Source: JABHCC01 sp034658635 (lineage in GTDB: Bacteria > Bacteroidota > Bacteroidia > Bacteroidales > UBA12481). From it: DNA of 14,022 bases. The number at the start of each line of letters is the position of its first letter. The stretch's first letter is position 1. The stretch is from NCBI GenBank assembly GCA_034658635.1, contig JAYEFL010000125.1:1-14022 (forward strand), given 5' to 3'. Under the pieces are notes generated by a model. The model did not search any database and was not told the origin of the DNA. It saw only the letters and a program-made list of their open reading frames with translations. Positions 6,373 through 14,022 of the stretch are shown here, piece after piece. The position numbers and the translations under genes were made by a program.

Positions 6373-7878
6373 ATGAATCTCATCAAAAGAATCCTAAGCA
6401 GTCTCATTATTTCATTTACAATTTTTTCCGGATCATTTTCTCAGGAAGTCTATCGACTGGATCTGGAAACGAGTATTCTGCTGGCACAAAGGCAGAGCAA
6501 CCGTATGCTGATATTGAAGCAACAACTCAAGAGTGCCACCTATAACCTCAAAATTGCCAATAGTCAGTTTAAAACACATATAAACCTTGACATGACCCTG
6601 CCCCAATACACCGAAACTATACGGCAATGGGAAGACAGCTCAGGGATTTCATTTTACCCGGTGAGGCAAAACCAAATTAATTCGTACCTAACCATCAATC
6701 AACCGCTTCCTACAGATGGAAGTCTTTATATCCGAACAGGTTTGTTGAATTTTGTAGATTTCTATGCAGATGATCGTAATGCACAAATATCATCCAGTAT
6801 CGGTTTACGTCAACCGATCGCTGCCTTTTTTGGTCACAACAACATTAAGCTTTTCTACAAGCAGGCCAAGCTGAATTATGAAATGACACTCAAGCAATTG
6901 AAACGCGATGAACTTGACCTGGTGTATATTACCAGTCAGGCTTTCTATGGAGTGCTTTCTGCCCAGGAAGCCATGGAGATCGCCCGGCGGAATCTTGAAC
7001 GTCAGCAAGAAGCATTTACAATCGCAAGGAATAAATATAAAGCAGGTTTGATCAGAGAGGTAGAAGCCCTGCAGATGGAAGTTGATTTGAGCGCAGCAGC
7101 AAATCAATATGAAAACGCCCGAACAGATAATATGGCTCAGTTCAGACTATTCAAAGAGCAATTGGGCTTAAATATGAGCGATAGTGTTGTAGTACAAAAC
7201 GAAATGGAGTACAAACCAATCTTTGTAAATGTGGATAAGGCTGTTGGCCTGGCCATGGCTAACCGTTTAGAATTGCGGGAAAATGAAATCAGGATAGAGT
7301 TGCAGGAGATGGAAGTCAGGCGCCGCAAGGCTGCAGGACGCATTAGTGGAGATATACTCCTTAATTATAACTTCATAGGGGTAGGTAAAAACAGTCGAGC
7401 CATTCCTATTGCTACCACATTTGATAACACATGGCAGAACCTGACTGATCGACCGGGGAGTTTTGGAGTTGGGCTAACAGCCAGGATTCCGATACTTGAC
7501 TGGGGTGAAAACAGAGCACGTGTAAATTATGCCAAATCCGGATTAGAACAGAATAAACTGCAACTAATAGGAACCAGAATGTCAATAGAACGAGAGATCC
7601 GTACCCTGGTTGACAGGCTTCATAACAGTTTAAGAGGACTAGAACTGCTTGAAAAAAGTGTAATCATTGCCGAGAAAAGCTTTGATATCTCACGCCAACG
7701 CTATGCCAACGGAGAAATAGACTCACAGTTTATGGCTCTGGAACGCGATCGTCTTAACCAGGCATATACTACCAAACTTAATTCATACATCAATTACAAA
7801 TTGAGCCTTTCAGATCTCATGCGAAAGACTTTCTTTGACTTTGAGGCCAATAAGCCGGTTGTGCCTGATAGCCTTTAA
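6373..7878 (+). CDS. TolC-family outer-membrane efflux channel
   Basis: Outer-membrane and periplasmic channel of the efflux pump. A signal peptide covers about residues 1-23, with probable cleavage after SFS before QEVYRL. The rest has the two internally related outer-membrane efflux (OEP) halves. The first contains the long helices around LDLVYITSQAFYGVLSAQEAM and FTIARNKYKAGLIREVEALQ. The second contains FGVGLTARIPILDWGENRARV, followed by RQRYANGEIDSQFMALERDRL. The ARNKYKAGL and SRQRYANGE motifs are the matching segments of the two halves. At 501 residues it is of normal length. It starts 20 bases after the ATPase and is the last gene of the efflux operon. A candidate promoter for the next operon lies about 30 bases after its stop. 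Confidence 0.93.
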   Translation: MNLIKRILSSLIISFTIFSGSFSQEVYRLDLETSILLAQRQSNRMLILKQQLKSATYNLKIANSQFKTHINLDMTLPQYTETIRQWEDSSGISFYPVRQNQINSYLTINQPLPTDGSLYIRTGLLNFVDFYADDRNAQISSSIGLRQPIAAFFGHNNIKLFYKQAKLNYEMTLKQLKRDELDLVYITSQAFYGVLSAQEAMEIARRNLERQQEAFTIARNKYKAGLIREVEALQMEVDLSAAANQYENARTDNMAQFRLFKEQLGLNMSDSVVVQNEMEYKPIFVNVDKAVGLAMANRLELRENEIRIELQEMEVRRRKAAGRISGDILLNYNFIGVGKNSRAIPIATTFDNTWQNLTDRPGSFGVGLTARIPILDWGENRARVNYAKSGLEQNKLQLIGTRMSIEREIRTLVDRLHNSLRGLELLEKSVIIAEKSFDISRQRYANGEIDSQFMALERDRLNQAYTTKLNSYINYKLSLSDLMRKTFFDFEANKPVVPDSL

Positions 7879-7906
7879 AACCTGACGAGGTTTAAAAAAT
7901 AAATCC

Positions 7907-7914
7907 TACATTTG
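7907..7914 (+). promoter_or_regulatory. Promoter -7 element for the B12 operon
   Basis: TACATTTG matches the Bacteroidota -7 consensus TAnnTTTG exactly. The -33 position, about 20 bases upstream, reads CTGACG, only a partial match to TTTG. Transcription would start near 7919-7921, immediately before the riboswitch aptamer, which is the right place for a riboswitch leader. This position supports the call beyond the motif itself. Confidence 0.65.
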
Positions 7915-7921
7915 TATTGTC

Positions 7922-8110
7922 GTGGTGGATTTGTCCGACTATTGGACGAACCTTAATATGGGAATCCGGTGTGAATCCGGAGCTGTACCCGCAGCTGTAA
8001 GTCCTGATCTGACCAAATAGGTCAGAAGCTTCTGAAGAACAAAGCCACTGACTGCCACCCGGCGGTTGGGAAGGCCACAGAAGCCAGGATAAGCCAGAAG
8101 ACCTGCCAGA
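7922..8110 (+). promoter_or_regulatory. Cobalamin (adenosylcobalamin) riboswitch aptamer
   Basis: The conserved B12-box core is plain. GGGAATCCGGTGTGAATCCGG spans about 7960-7980, followed by AGCTGTACCCGCAGCTGTAAG at 7981-8001, GCCACTG at 8044-8050, GGGAAGG at 8068-8074 and the terminal GCCAGAAGACCTGCC at 8094-8108. Visible stems are GTCC/GGAC (7933-7936 with 7944-7947), CTGACC/GGTCAG (8009-8014 with 8020-8025) and ACTGCC/GGCGGT (8051-8056 with 8061-8066, one G-U pair). In this RNA class, binding of a cobalamin normally lowers expression of downstream uptake or synthesis genes, which fits the btuFCDB-cobUT operon that follows. The exact ends of the aptamer are estimates. Confidence 0.95.
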
Positions 8111-8111
8111 C

Positions 8112-8128
8112 TGTATTTGTTTAATACA
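8112..8128 (+). promoter_or_regulatory. Hairpin in the riboswitch expression platform region
   Basis: TGTATT (8112-8117) pairs with AATACA (8123-8128) around a five-base loop, directly after the aptamer. It could be the hairpin next to the aptamer that contacts the core in this RNA class, or part of the switch. The remaining 72 bases before the btuF start show no stem followed by a T-run, so a classical terminator switch is not apparent. Control of translation is possible but I could not trace the alternative pairing. Confidence 0.3.
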
Positions 8129-8200
8129 TGCTTCGGGAATAAAGTGAGAATACCTGCACGTTTTCAAACAACTTCCAGAAGCTTTGACACTTAATATGTT

Positions 8201-9022
8201 ATGAAAGCATTCAGGAGCCTTATACTGACGTTTTTGATTTTCTGTCTTACCATCACAGGTCTGCGAGGACAAGAACATCACAGAATCGTTACCCTGTCAG
8301 CCTCTTTAACCAACTTCATCTTCTCACTGGAAGCAAGCGATAAGCTAATCGGGTGCACAAGTTATTGCGAACTCCCTGAAAACCTGGAAGTAACAAAAGT
8401 TGCATCAGCAATAACCGTTAGCATAGAAAAAGTGTTTACACTCAATCCGGATCTGATTCTGGCAACTGCCCTCACAAAGCCTGAAACAATTCAGAAATTA
8501 CGTCAACTGGGCATTCGTGTGGAGCTTTTCAATACTCCTGTATCCTTTGATGAAATCTGTGAGCAATTTATCAAAGTGGGAAAACTCACAGGAAAAGAAG
8601 AATTAGCCCATAAGATTATCTATCATGAAAAGCAGAAGGTCAGAGAACTTCAAACCCGGATTCCTTTAGACCAGGAAGAGCCTTCAATATTCTTTCAGAT
8701 CGGATCCAAACCCTTGTTCTCTGTTTTATCCAGCACTTTTATGGATGACTTCATAACCCTGGCTGGTGCCAGAAATATTGCTGCAGATTTTCAAAAAGGC
8801 ACGGTGAACAGGGAAAGTATTCTACTCCGAAACCCTGATATTATCATCATCTCCTTAATGGGCATCCTGGGAGAACAAGAAATAGAAACATGGAAAAAAT
8901 ATCCAGGGCTCTCAGCCGCAGAAAACAACAAGATTTTGTTAGTTGATGCCAATAAAGCATGTAGCCCAACCCCTGTACAATTTGTTGAAGTATTGCAAGA
9001 GATAATTGAATTCATTTACTAA
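8201..9022 (+). CDS. btuF: Cobalamin ABC transporter substrate-binding protein
   Basis: Periplasmic binding protein of the BtuF/FecB fold (helical-backbone metal-chelate class) that would hand corrinoid to BtuCD. A signal peptide covers about residues 1-23 (LRG before Q24); there is no lipobox at the cleavage site. The mature protein opens with RIVTLSASLTNFIFSLEA at 28-45, the family's N-terminal strand and helix, followed by LIGCTSYC. LNPDLILA at 81-88 and LRQLGIRVELF at 100-110 are typical, and the C-terminal lobe has the LAGARNIA and NPDIIII segments. At 273 residues it fits the family. The family also binds haem and siderophores, so the vitamin B12 call rests on the riboswitch directly upstream and on the cobU and cobT genes in the same operon. 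It ends 3 bases before btuC. Confidence 0.88.
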   Translation: MKAFRSLILTFLIFCLTITGLRGQEHHRIVTLSASLTNFIFSLEASDKLIGCTSYCELPENLEVTKVASAITVSIEKVFTLNPDLILATALTKPETIQKLRQLGIRVELFNTPVSFDEICEQFIKVGKLTGKEELAHKIIYHEKQKVRELQTRIPLDQEEPSIFFQIGSKPLFSVLSSTFMDDFITLAGARNIAADFQKGTVNRESILLRNPDIIIISLMGILGEQEIETWKKYPGLSAAENNKILLVDANKACSPTPVQFVEVLQEIIEFIY

Positions 9023-9025
9023 CAC

Positions 9026-10042
9026 ATGAAAAGAAAATACAGAACCTGGCTGATTTTCATTTATACACTGCTGCCCCTGGTAGTTGTGTCTGTAATTCTA
9101 TCTCTTTCAGTGGGCGAGATGAAGATTTCACCTTTAAAAATTATTTCCATACTGATGCAGGGTGAAGGAATGGAATACACTATATTACATGAAATCCGTC
9201 TGCCCCGCATCATTCTGGGATTTGCCGTTGGCGGAGCTCTGAGTCTGGCCGGGGTAATTCTGCAAGGAGTGTACCGAAATCCCCTGGTTGAACCATATAC
9301 ACTAGGCATATCCGGAGGAGCTGCCCTGGGAGTTTCCATAGTCATAGGATCAGGACTTTATCACCTGGCAGGGAGCCTTGTACTCCCTGCTGCAGGCTTC
9401 ACCGGTGGGTTGATTACCATTTTTCTGGTTTTCTTTCTTAGCATGAAAAAAGGCAGTCTGCACATCCAAAGCATGCTGCTTATCGGTGTAATGATCAGCT
9501 TTGTAGCCTCCTCAGCTATGATGTTCGTTATGGCCACCACAACCGCCGAGAGCCTGCATAATATTATGTTCTGGATCATGGGATCACTGGATGAACCCGA
9601 TCAGCTTCTTATCAAAATTACTTTCTGGGTATCTGTTTCAGGATTACTGATAGCATACATGTTTGTTCGTCCGCTTAACGCCCTGAGACTGGGCGAAAGC
9701 AGAGCCAGGCATTTGGGTGTAAACACAACACGGTCGGTTCGAATCCTGTTCATCCTGGCTTCATTACTAACCGGTGTTTGTGTTTCGGTAGCCGGACTAA
9801 TAGGTTTTGTCGGATTGGTGGTTCCGCACTTTATAAAATTGCTTATCGGGAATGACTACCGGATTCTTCTGGCCGGATCATTTTTAGGCGGAGGAATTTT
9901 TGTCCTTTTTTGTGATGCAATCGCCCGCACAATAATTCTGCCAAACGAACTGCCCATTGGGGTGATCACAGGAATTCTTGGAGGAATACTATTTCTGTTG
10001 GTAATAACCGGCTCATTACAAAGAAAAAAAACCACTGAATGA
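9026..10042 (+). CDS. btuC: Cobalamin ABC transporter permease (FecCD family)
   Basis: Inner-membrane permease that works as a dimer with two BtuD subunits to import corrinoid. It is hydrophobic throughout, with about ten predicted helices. Family signatures are present: RLPRIILGFAVGGALSLAG at about 58-76, then NPLVEPYTLGISGGAALG; a cytoplasmic coupling segment RHLGVNTTRSVRI at about 227-239, which would contact the ATPase; GFVGLVVPHFIKLL at about 260-273; and GVITGILGGILFLLVI near the C terminus. At 338 residues it is of normal length. The stop overlaps the btuD start as ATGA, suggesting coupled translation. Substrate is inferred from the operon, since siderophore permeases share this fold. 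Confidence 0.92.
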   Translation: MKRKYRTWLIFIYTLLPLVVVSVILSLSVGEMKISPLKIISILMQGEGMEYTILHEIRLPRIILGFAVGGALSLAGVILQGVYRNPLVEPYTLGISGGAALGVSIVIGSGLYHLAGSLVLPAAGFTGGLITIFLVFFLSMKKGSLHIQSMLLIGVMISFVASSAMMFVMATTTAESLHNIMFWIMGSLDEPDQLLIKITFWVSVSGLLIAYMFVRPLNALRLGESRARHLGVNTTRSVRILFILASLLTGVCVSVAGLIGFVGLVVPHFIKLLIGNDYRILLAGSFLGGGIFVLFCDAIARTIILPNELPIGVITGILGGILFLLVITGSLQRKKTTE

Positions 10043-10866
10043 CAAGCCCTTTTCTTGACATACACGATTTTGCATGCGGGTATCCTGGTGGGTTCCAACT
10101 AAAACCCGTCAGCCTGAGCCTTAAAAAAGGTTCGATTACCGGTATAATTGGTCCGAATGGATCTGGAAAAACAACTCTCTTCAGAGGCATCATTGGCGAA
10201 CTTCAGAAAAAATCGGGCAGAGTATTACTTGGTAGTCAGGATTTACTTGCAATACACCGCAAAGAAAAAGCCAAACTATTGGCCATTGTCACTCAGGATA
10301 CTGAGAGTATTGGTATGACAGTCGAGGAATACGTCTTGCTGGGCAGGATACCGCATCACAAATCCTGGCAATTCTTCGATTCGGCTGAGGATGTAGAAAT
10401 CGCCGGGCACTACATGGAACTCACCGGAGTTATTCACAAACGCAACAAGAAATTAGACCAATTAAGTGGAGGCGAAAGACAGCTGGCTGCAATTGCAAGA
10501 GCTTTGGCTCAGGAGCCAACTCTATTACTCCTTGATGAACCAACAGCATCACTGGATATCTCACATCAGGGACAAATTCTCAACCTTCTGCAGAAGCTAA
10601 ATCAGGAACTGGAATTAACCGTATTGATGGTAATCCATGACCTCAATCTTGCCAGTGAGTATTGCGATTATCTCACCATGATATCAAAAGGAGCTGTTTT
10701 TACCAAGGGAACACCTGAACAAGTCTTAACATACCAAAACATTGAAAAAGTATATAACAGCGTAGTAGTCACACATACAAATCCAATCTCCGGAAAACCA
10801 GTAATACTCATGGTCTCAGAAAAATCACTAAAAAACCCAATCACAAAGCAAGCAAGTAATCAATAA
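10039..10866 (+). CDS. btuD: Cobalamin ABC transporter ATPase
   Basis: ATPase of the FepC/BtuD group that drives BtuC. Motifs are complete: Walker A GPNGSGKTT at 38-46, Q-loop Q86 in VTQDTE, the characteristic YVLLGRIPH at 98-106, signature LSGGERQL at 142-149, Walker B LLLLDEP at 162-168 with catalytic E167, D-loop SLD and switch histidine H200 in VIHD. The C-terminal tail after about residue 250 (NPISGKPVILMVSEK and a polar end) is an extension often seen in this group. The ATG overlaps the btuC stop by four bases. The 3' end runs through a short tandem repeat that includes the stop codon. There is no sign of truncation. Confidence 0.92.
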   Translation: MTSPFLDIHDFACGYPGGFQLKPVSLSLKKGSITGIIGPNGSGKTTLFRGIIGELQKKSGRVLLGSQDLLAIHRKEKAKLLAIVTQDTESIGMTVEEYVLLGRIPHHKSWQFFDSAEDVEIAGHYMELTGVIHKRNKKLDQLSGGERQLAAIARALAQEPTLLLLDEPTASLDISHQGQILNLLQKLNQELELTVLMVIHDLNLASEYCDYLTMISKGAVFTKGTPEQVLTYQNIEKVYNSVVVTHTNPISGKPVILMVSEKSLKNPITKQASNQ

Positions 10867-10879
10867 CCAAGTAACCAAT
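10853..10879 (+). repeat. Short tandem repeat across the btuD stop
   Basis: CAAGTAATCAAT (10853-10864) recurs as CAAGTAACCAAT (10868-10879), 11 of 12 bases the same with a 15-base period. The first copy encodes the last residues of BtuD and runs into its stop; the second lies in the 23-base spacer before btuB. It is probably a small local duplication with no evident role. Confidence 0.45.
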
Positions 10880-10889
10880 CTCTATTAAT

Positions 10890-13022
10890 ATGAAAATTCA
10901 CCTTTTTGCTGTCTTACTCGCAATTACAGCCAACACCCTGACAGGATATTGTCAGGATCAGGATTCAATCAGCAAGTATGATCTGGAAGAAATTGTAGTA
11001 TCTGCCTTTCGTACCCGTTCTAACTTTAATGACCTTCCTCATTCCATTCAGGTTCTGCTTAAGAAAGACATTGAAAGCATCCCTTCAGAAAATCTCAGTG
11101 ACCTCTTAAAGAAAACTTCCGGGATAGATGTGATTGAATACCCCGGCTTACAGTCAAATATTGGAATGCGGGGATACTCTCCAACAGCGCATGGATATAC
11201 ATACACCATGGTTCTCATCAATGGCATGCCTGTAGGAACCAATAATATTTCAACACTCGACCTGCAAATGGCTGATCAGGTTGAGATTCTCAAGGGGCCC
11301 TTTTCGGCCTTCTTTGGATCTGGAGCCATGGCTGGGATAATCAATGTCGTCACACCTGTTAGTAAAGGCAAAATTAAAGGAAGTGCAGGTTTGTCTTTGG
11401 GTAGTTACGGAGCCAGCCAGGCAAAGGCTAAGGCTGGCGGTAGTTTGGGTGAAAAATTGAGTTTTGATTTCTATGCTAAAGCCATGAATCAGCGAAATGA
11501 TTATAAAACCGGCAAGCGTAACCTGCTGAATATGACCGAATCTGAGAAAGAAATCATGGATCCTCTTTCCTACAACCAGATTGCACAGAATACCAGCTAT
11601 GATAAATATAATGCCGGATTGCGTCTTGGCTGGAAATTGAATAAGAACTGGGAGATACAACTATATGAAGATATGTTCATGGCCAAAGACGTACTAATGC
11701 ATGGTACATTCTGGGGTATTTACGGACAACAACAGAAAGATCTACAGCGTTTGTCGCACAATCTCGTATTAACCGGACAGTCAGGCAAGCATTCATTACG
11801 GTTTAGTCCGTATTTTATCTCGGATGAGGAGACCTACTTCAGTGATCTCTCAGATGACCGATATACAACCAGCGTGAATCACACTAATACATATGGATTT
11901 ATTATGCAGGATGAGTTCACACTAGGAAACCATTCTGTATTGTTTGGGATCGATAACAAATCATATAATTATCAATCTATGATATGGTCTGGTGCGGAAA
12001 TTCGTGCAGTACCCTACTTTCCAAATCACAATAATATGAGTACCGGGTCTTTCATACAGTTGAAGATGAACCTCCTTGACAATAAGCTTAATCTGTCAAC
12101 CGGAGCAAGATACGATTACATACAGTTCAAGGTTTATGATACTGATTACATGGAAGCCAACCAGGCATCGGAAGTTCACAACACACTGAATCCTAACCTC
12201 GGAATACAGTATTCAATCTTGCCAGGGCTCAAGATCCACGCAAGCACAGGAACGGCCTTTTTAGCTCCCGATGCATTTAAAAAGACAGGATCATATGTGT
12301 ATACCTCAAGTTACGGGTCAAGAATCTACAAGGGGAACGCAGATTTAAAACCCGAATCCTCTTTATCAGCTGATCTTGGTATTGCCATGAATAAGAAAGA
12401 TCTGGGCTTGTCGGCTGATATCACCTGGTTTACAAATACTCATCGTGACATGATTGTATTTGACTATTCCTCTCCTGACACCACTACTTTTATGAATTCT
12501 GACAATGCACAGATGAATGGTTTGGAAGGAAACTTTGCATTTGATTTTGGGGTTTTTGCTGATTACCGGTACTCATTGAAACTATACGCAGGCTTCACTC
12601 ATTTAACAAAGGCTGAAGTGATAATTGATACTGTTGTCTCCGACATGAATTATGTACGAAGAAACAATGCCTCTTTCGGAATTGAGTTCCGTAATTTCAA
12701 GGGATTTTCAGCACGAATCAACGCCCGTTACATTGGACGCCGACTTGAAGATAACTGGTTGTATGCATATGACTACAGCACCTGGCAGAAAATCCCGTAT
12801 ACTACTGCTTCCGGTGAACCAATCCGCGAGGGACTAATCAATGAAGCAATTCTTGAGCATCCTGATTTCATGGTTATCGATTTATCCTGTAGTTATACTT
12901 TTAAGAACCGCTTCAAGTTTGGTTTGCAGATACAAAACCTGGCTGATGAGAACTATACTGAAAAAGACACTTACTATATGCCTGGCAGAATGATTACGGG
13001 CAGTTTTACATATCAATTCTGA
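10890..13022 (+). CDS. btuB: TonB-dependent outer-membrane cobalamin receptor
   Basis: Outer-membrane beta-barrel that would import corrinoid into the periplasm using energy from TonB. A signal peptide covers about residues 1-21, with mature QDQDS. A TonB-box-like segment EEIVVSA lies at 33-39. The plug domain follows, with GMRGYSPTAHGYTYTMVLING and the strong plug signature VEILKGPFSAFFGSGAMAGI at about 131-150, then NVVTP. The remaining 550 or so residues have the alternating polar and aromatic pattern of barrel strands. The last residue is phenylalanine (GSFTYQF), as the outer-membrane assembly machinery prefers. It is longer than E. coli BtuB (594 mature residues), as Bacteroidota receptors often are. 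The substrate is inferred from the riboswitch and neighbours. It starts 23 bases after btuD and ends one base before cobU. Confidence 0.88.
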   Translation: MKIHLFAVLLAITANTLTGYCQDQDSISKYDLEEIVVSAFRTRSNFNDLPHSIQVLLKKDIESIPSENLSDLLKKTSGIDVIEYPGLQSNIGMRGYSPTAHGYTYTMVLINGMPVGTNNISTLDLQMADQVEILKGPFSAFFGSGAMAGIINVVTPVSKGKIKGSAGLSLGSYGASQAKAKAGGSLGEKLSFDFYAKAMNQRNDYKTGKRNLLNMTESEKEIMDPLSYNQIAQNTSYDKYNAGLRLGWKLNKNWEIQLYEDMFMAKDVLMHGTFWGIYGQQQKDLQRLSHNLVLTGQSGKHSLRFSPYFISDEETYFSDLSDDRYTTSVNHTNTYGFIMQDEFTLGNHSVLFGIDNKSYNYQSMIWSGAEIRAVPYFPNHNNMSTGSFIQLKMNLLDNKLNLSTGARYDYIQFKVYDTDYMEANQASEVHNTLNPNLGIQYSILPGLKIHASTGTAFLAPDAFKKTGSYVYTSSYGSRIYKGNADLKPESSLSADLGIAMNKKDLGLSADITWFTNTHRDMIVFDYSSPDTTTFMNSDNAQMNGLEGNFAFDFGVFADYRYSLKLYAGFTHLTKAEVIIDTVVSDMNYVRRNNASFGIEFRNFKGFSARINARYIGRRLEDNWLYAYDYSTWQKIPYTTASGEPIREGLINEAILEHPDFMVIDLSCSYTFKNRFKFGLQIQNLADENYTEKDTYYMPGRMITGSFTYQF

Positions 13023-13023
13023 G

Positions 13024-13533
13024 ATGAAAGAGATTATTTTTATCACGGGTGGACAACGTTCTGGGAAAAGTCGCTTCGCACAGGAAATTGCTTTGCAGAA
13101 ATCATCTAATCCTATATACCTGGCAACAGCCAGAGTATGGGACGATGACTTCAAGGAACGAATCCAACACCATCAATCAGACAGAGATCATCGCTGGACA
13201 ACTATAGAAGAAGAGAAGCATCTGAGCAAGCTTGATCTAAACGAGGCAACTGTAGTTCTTGACTGCATAACGCTCTGGCTAACTAATTTCTTCTTTGACT
13301 CGAAGTATGATATACAAAAATCCAAAGAGCAAGCCATAGCTGAATGGGATGAACTCATCAAACAGAATTTCACCCTTATTGTAGTAGGGAACGAATTGGG
13401 CATGGGTGTGCACCCCGAAAATGGAAACGCCAGAAAATTTGCCGACCTTAACGGTTGGATCAATCAGCATATTGCAGCAAGTGCCAACGAGGTATTTTTA
13501 ATGACATCCGGAATACCATTAAAAATCAAATGA
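13024..13533 (+). CDS. cobU: Adenosylcobinamide kinase / phosphate guanylyltransferase
   Basis: Bifunctional cytoplasmic enzyme that phosphorylates adenosylcobinamide and then transfers GMP to give adenosylcobinamide-GDP, the activated substrate of CobS. The P-loop is GGQRSGKS at 9-16. FKERIQHHQSDR at 43-54 contains the HH pair (H49 and H50), which includes the expected guanylylation histidine, followed by the conserved RWTTIEE. VVLDCITLWLTN is the Walker-B-like segment, and GNELGMGVHPENGNARKFADLNGWINQHIA is the highly conserved C-terminal block. At 169 residues it is slightly shorter than Salmonella CobU (about 180). It begins one base after the btuB stop and is followed 18 bases later by cobT, so it belongs to the riboswitch operon. 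Confidence 0.95.
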   Translation: MKEIIFITGGQRSGKSRFAQEIALQKSSNPIYLATARVWDDDFKERIQHHQSDRDHRWTTIEEEKHLSKLDLNEATVVLDCITLWLTNFFFDSKYDIQKSKEQAIAEWDELIKQNFTLIVVGNELGMGVHPENGNARKFADLNGWINQHIAASANEVFLMTSGIPLKIK

Positions 13534-13551
13534 TCGAAACTTTAACCATTA

Positions 13552-14022
13552 ATGAAAGAAATACTACAAAATAAAATAGATACTAAAACCAAGCCCTTGG
13601 GAGCATTGGGGCGATTAGAGGAATTAGCACTAACAATCGGAACTATTCAAAACACTCTGGAACCAAAACTTGTTAATCCTGCAATTCTTGTTTTTGCCGG
13701 TGATCACGGTCTCACAGAAGAGGGAGTCAGTCTGTACCCCAGGGAAGTCACCTTCCAAATGGTAATGAATTTTCTTAATGGTGGAGCTGCAATTAATGTG
13801 TTTTGCCGTCAGCATAATATCCGTCTGAAAGTTGTTGATGCCGGCGTGGATCACGATTTTGCCGATCATCCCGGATTAATCCATGCAAAAATAGGCAGGG
13901 GTACCCAAAACATCATGAACCATCCGGCAATGACAGCTGATGAATGTAATAAAGCGATTGAAACCGGACGATCACTAACTGAAAAAGAATATGATCAAGG
14001 CTGCAACATTATTGGTTTCGGA
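13552..14022 (+). CDS. cobT: Nicotinate-nucleotide:dimethylbenzimidazole phosphoribosyltransferase, 5' part
   Basis: CobT makes alpha-ribazole 5'-phosphate from nicotinate mononucleotide and a lower-ligand base, for joining to GDP-cobinamide. The open frame runs from ATG at 13552 to the window end, giving 157 residues without a stop; about 190 more would be expected. Recognisable blocks are DTKTKPLGALGRLEELA at 10-26, the near-invariant VFAGDHGLTEEGVSLYPREVT and the QMVMNFLNGGAAINVFCR stretch, then KVVDAGVDHDF and GRGTQNIMNHPAMT. The catalytic glutamate near the C terminus lies outside the window. The gene starts 18 bases after cobU. It is cut by the window edge, not broken. Confidence 0.95.
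   Translation, partial: MKEILQNKIDTKTKPLGALGRLEELALTIGTIQNTLEPKLVNPAILVFAGDHGLTEEGVSLYPREVTFQMVMNFLNGGAAINVFCRQHNIRLKVVDAGVDHDFADHPGLIHAKIGRGTQNIMNHPAMTADECNKAIETGRSLTEKEYDQGCNIIGFG

Noticed and set aside
6327..6545. Plus-strand open frame of 72 codons bridging the ATPase end and the tolC-like start
   Set aside because: It overlaps two clear genes in another frame and its product has low-complexity, unconvincing composition.
7878..7893. AAACCT-GACG-AGGTTT stem right after the tolC-like stop, as a terminator of the efflux operon
   Set aside because: The stem is only six pairs and is followed by an A-run, not a T-run, on the plus strand. It lies at the -33 region of the B12 promoter, so it may be chance or part of that promoter.
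7892..8281. Minus-strand open frame of 129 codons over the riboswitch
   Set aside because: It covers a conserved structured RNA; the frame is a by-product of that sequence.
8201..10866. Siderophore or haem importer instead of a B12 importer
   Set aside because: The protein folds alone would allow it, but the cobalamin riboswitch directly upstream and cobU and cobT in the same run favour B12.
13552..14022. cobT as a truncated pseudogene
   Set aside because: The frame is open and conserved to the last base; it is simply cut by the window edge.

Overview
The window (14,022 bases, roughly 40% GC by eye) looks like the chromosome of a member of the Bacteroidota. The signs are starts with almost no Shine-Dalgarno sequence, a TAnnTTTG-type promoter element ahead of the B12 genes, lipoprotein-anchored efflux adaptors and a long 710-residue TonB-dependent receptor. 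I cannot place it below phylum. Every plus-strand gene is tightly packed and I see no mobile element, CRISPR array, tRNA or rRNA.

Region 1 (7-700). One small minus-strand gene encodes a two-helix membrane protein with a histidine-rich loop and a C-terminal LRGPP motif. Its function is unknown. It is transcribed away from the efflux operon. The 277-base divergent spacer holds a perfect 10+4+10 inverted repeat that overlaps a candidate promoter for the small gene, and a second 10-bp palindrome just ahead of the efflux operon. Both look like regulator sites.

Region 2 (701-7878). A six-gene operon encodes a MacAB/TolC-type tripartite ABC efflux pump. It has three consecutive, divergent HlyD/MacA-family adaptor lipoproteins, a MacB-type FtsX permease without a fused ATPase, a separate MacB/LolD-type ATPase and a TolC-family outer-membrane channel. 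Overlaps of 4, 4 and 10 bases followed by gaps of 12 and 20 bases suggest translational coupling. Three different adaptors for one transporter is the most unusual feature here. It could mean a mixed adaptor ring. The substrate cannot be read from the sequence.

Region 3 (7879-14022). A promoter and a cobalamin riboswitch lead a B12 operon: btuF (periplasmic binding protein), btuC (permease), btuD (ATPase), btuB (TonB-dependent outer-membrane receptor), cobU and cobT (cut by the window end). Together these would bring corrinoids across both membranes, activate cobinamide to GDP-cobinamide (CobU) and provide the alpha-ribazole phosphate lower ligand (CobT). cobS and cobC would be expected beyond the window. 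The layout fits corrinoid salvage; no corrin-ring synthesis genes are in view.

The two operons appear to be separate transcription units, since the riboswitch promoter lies just after the tolC-like stop codon.
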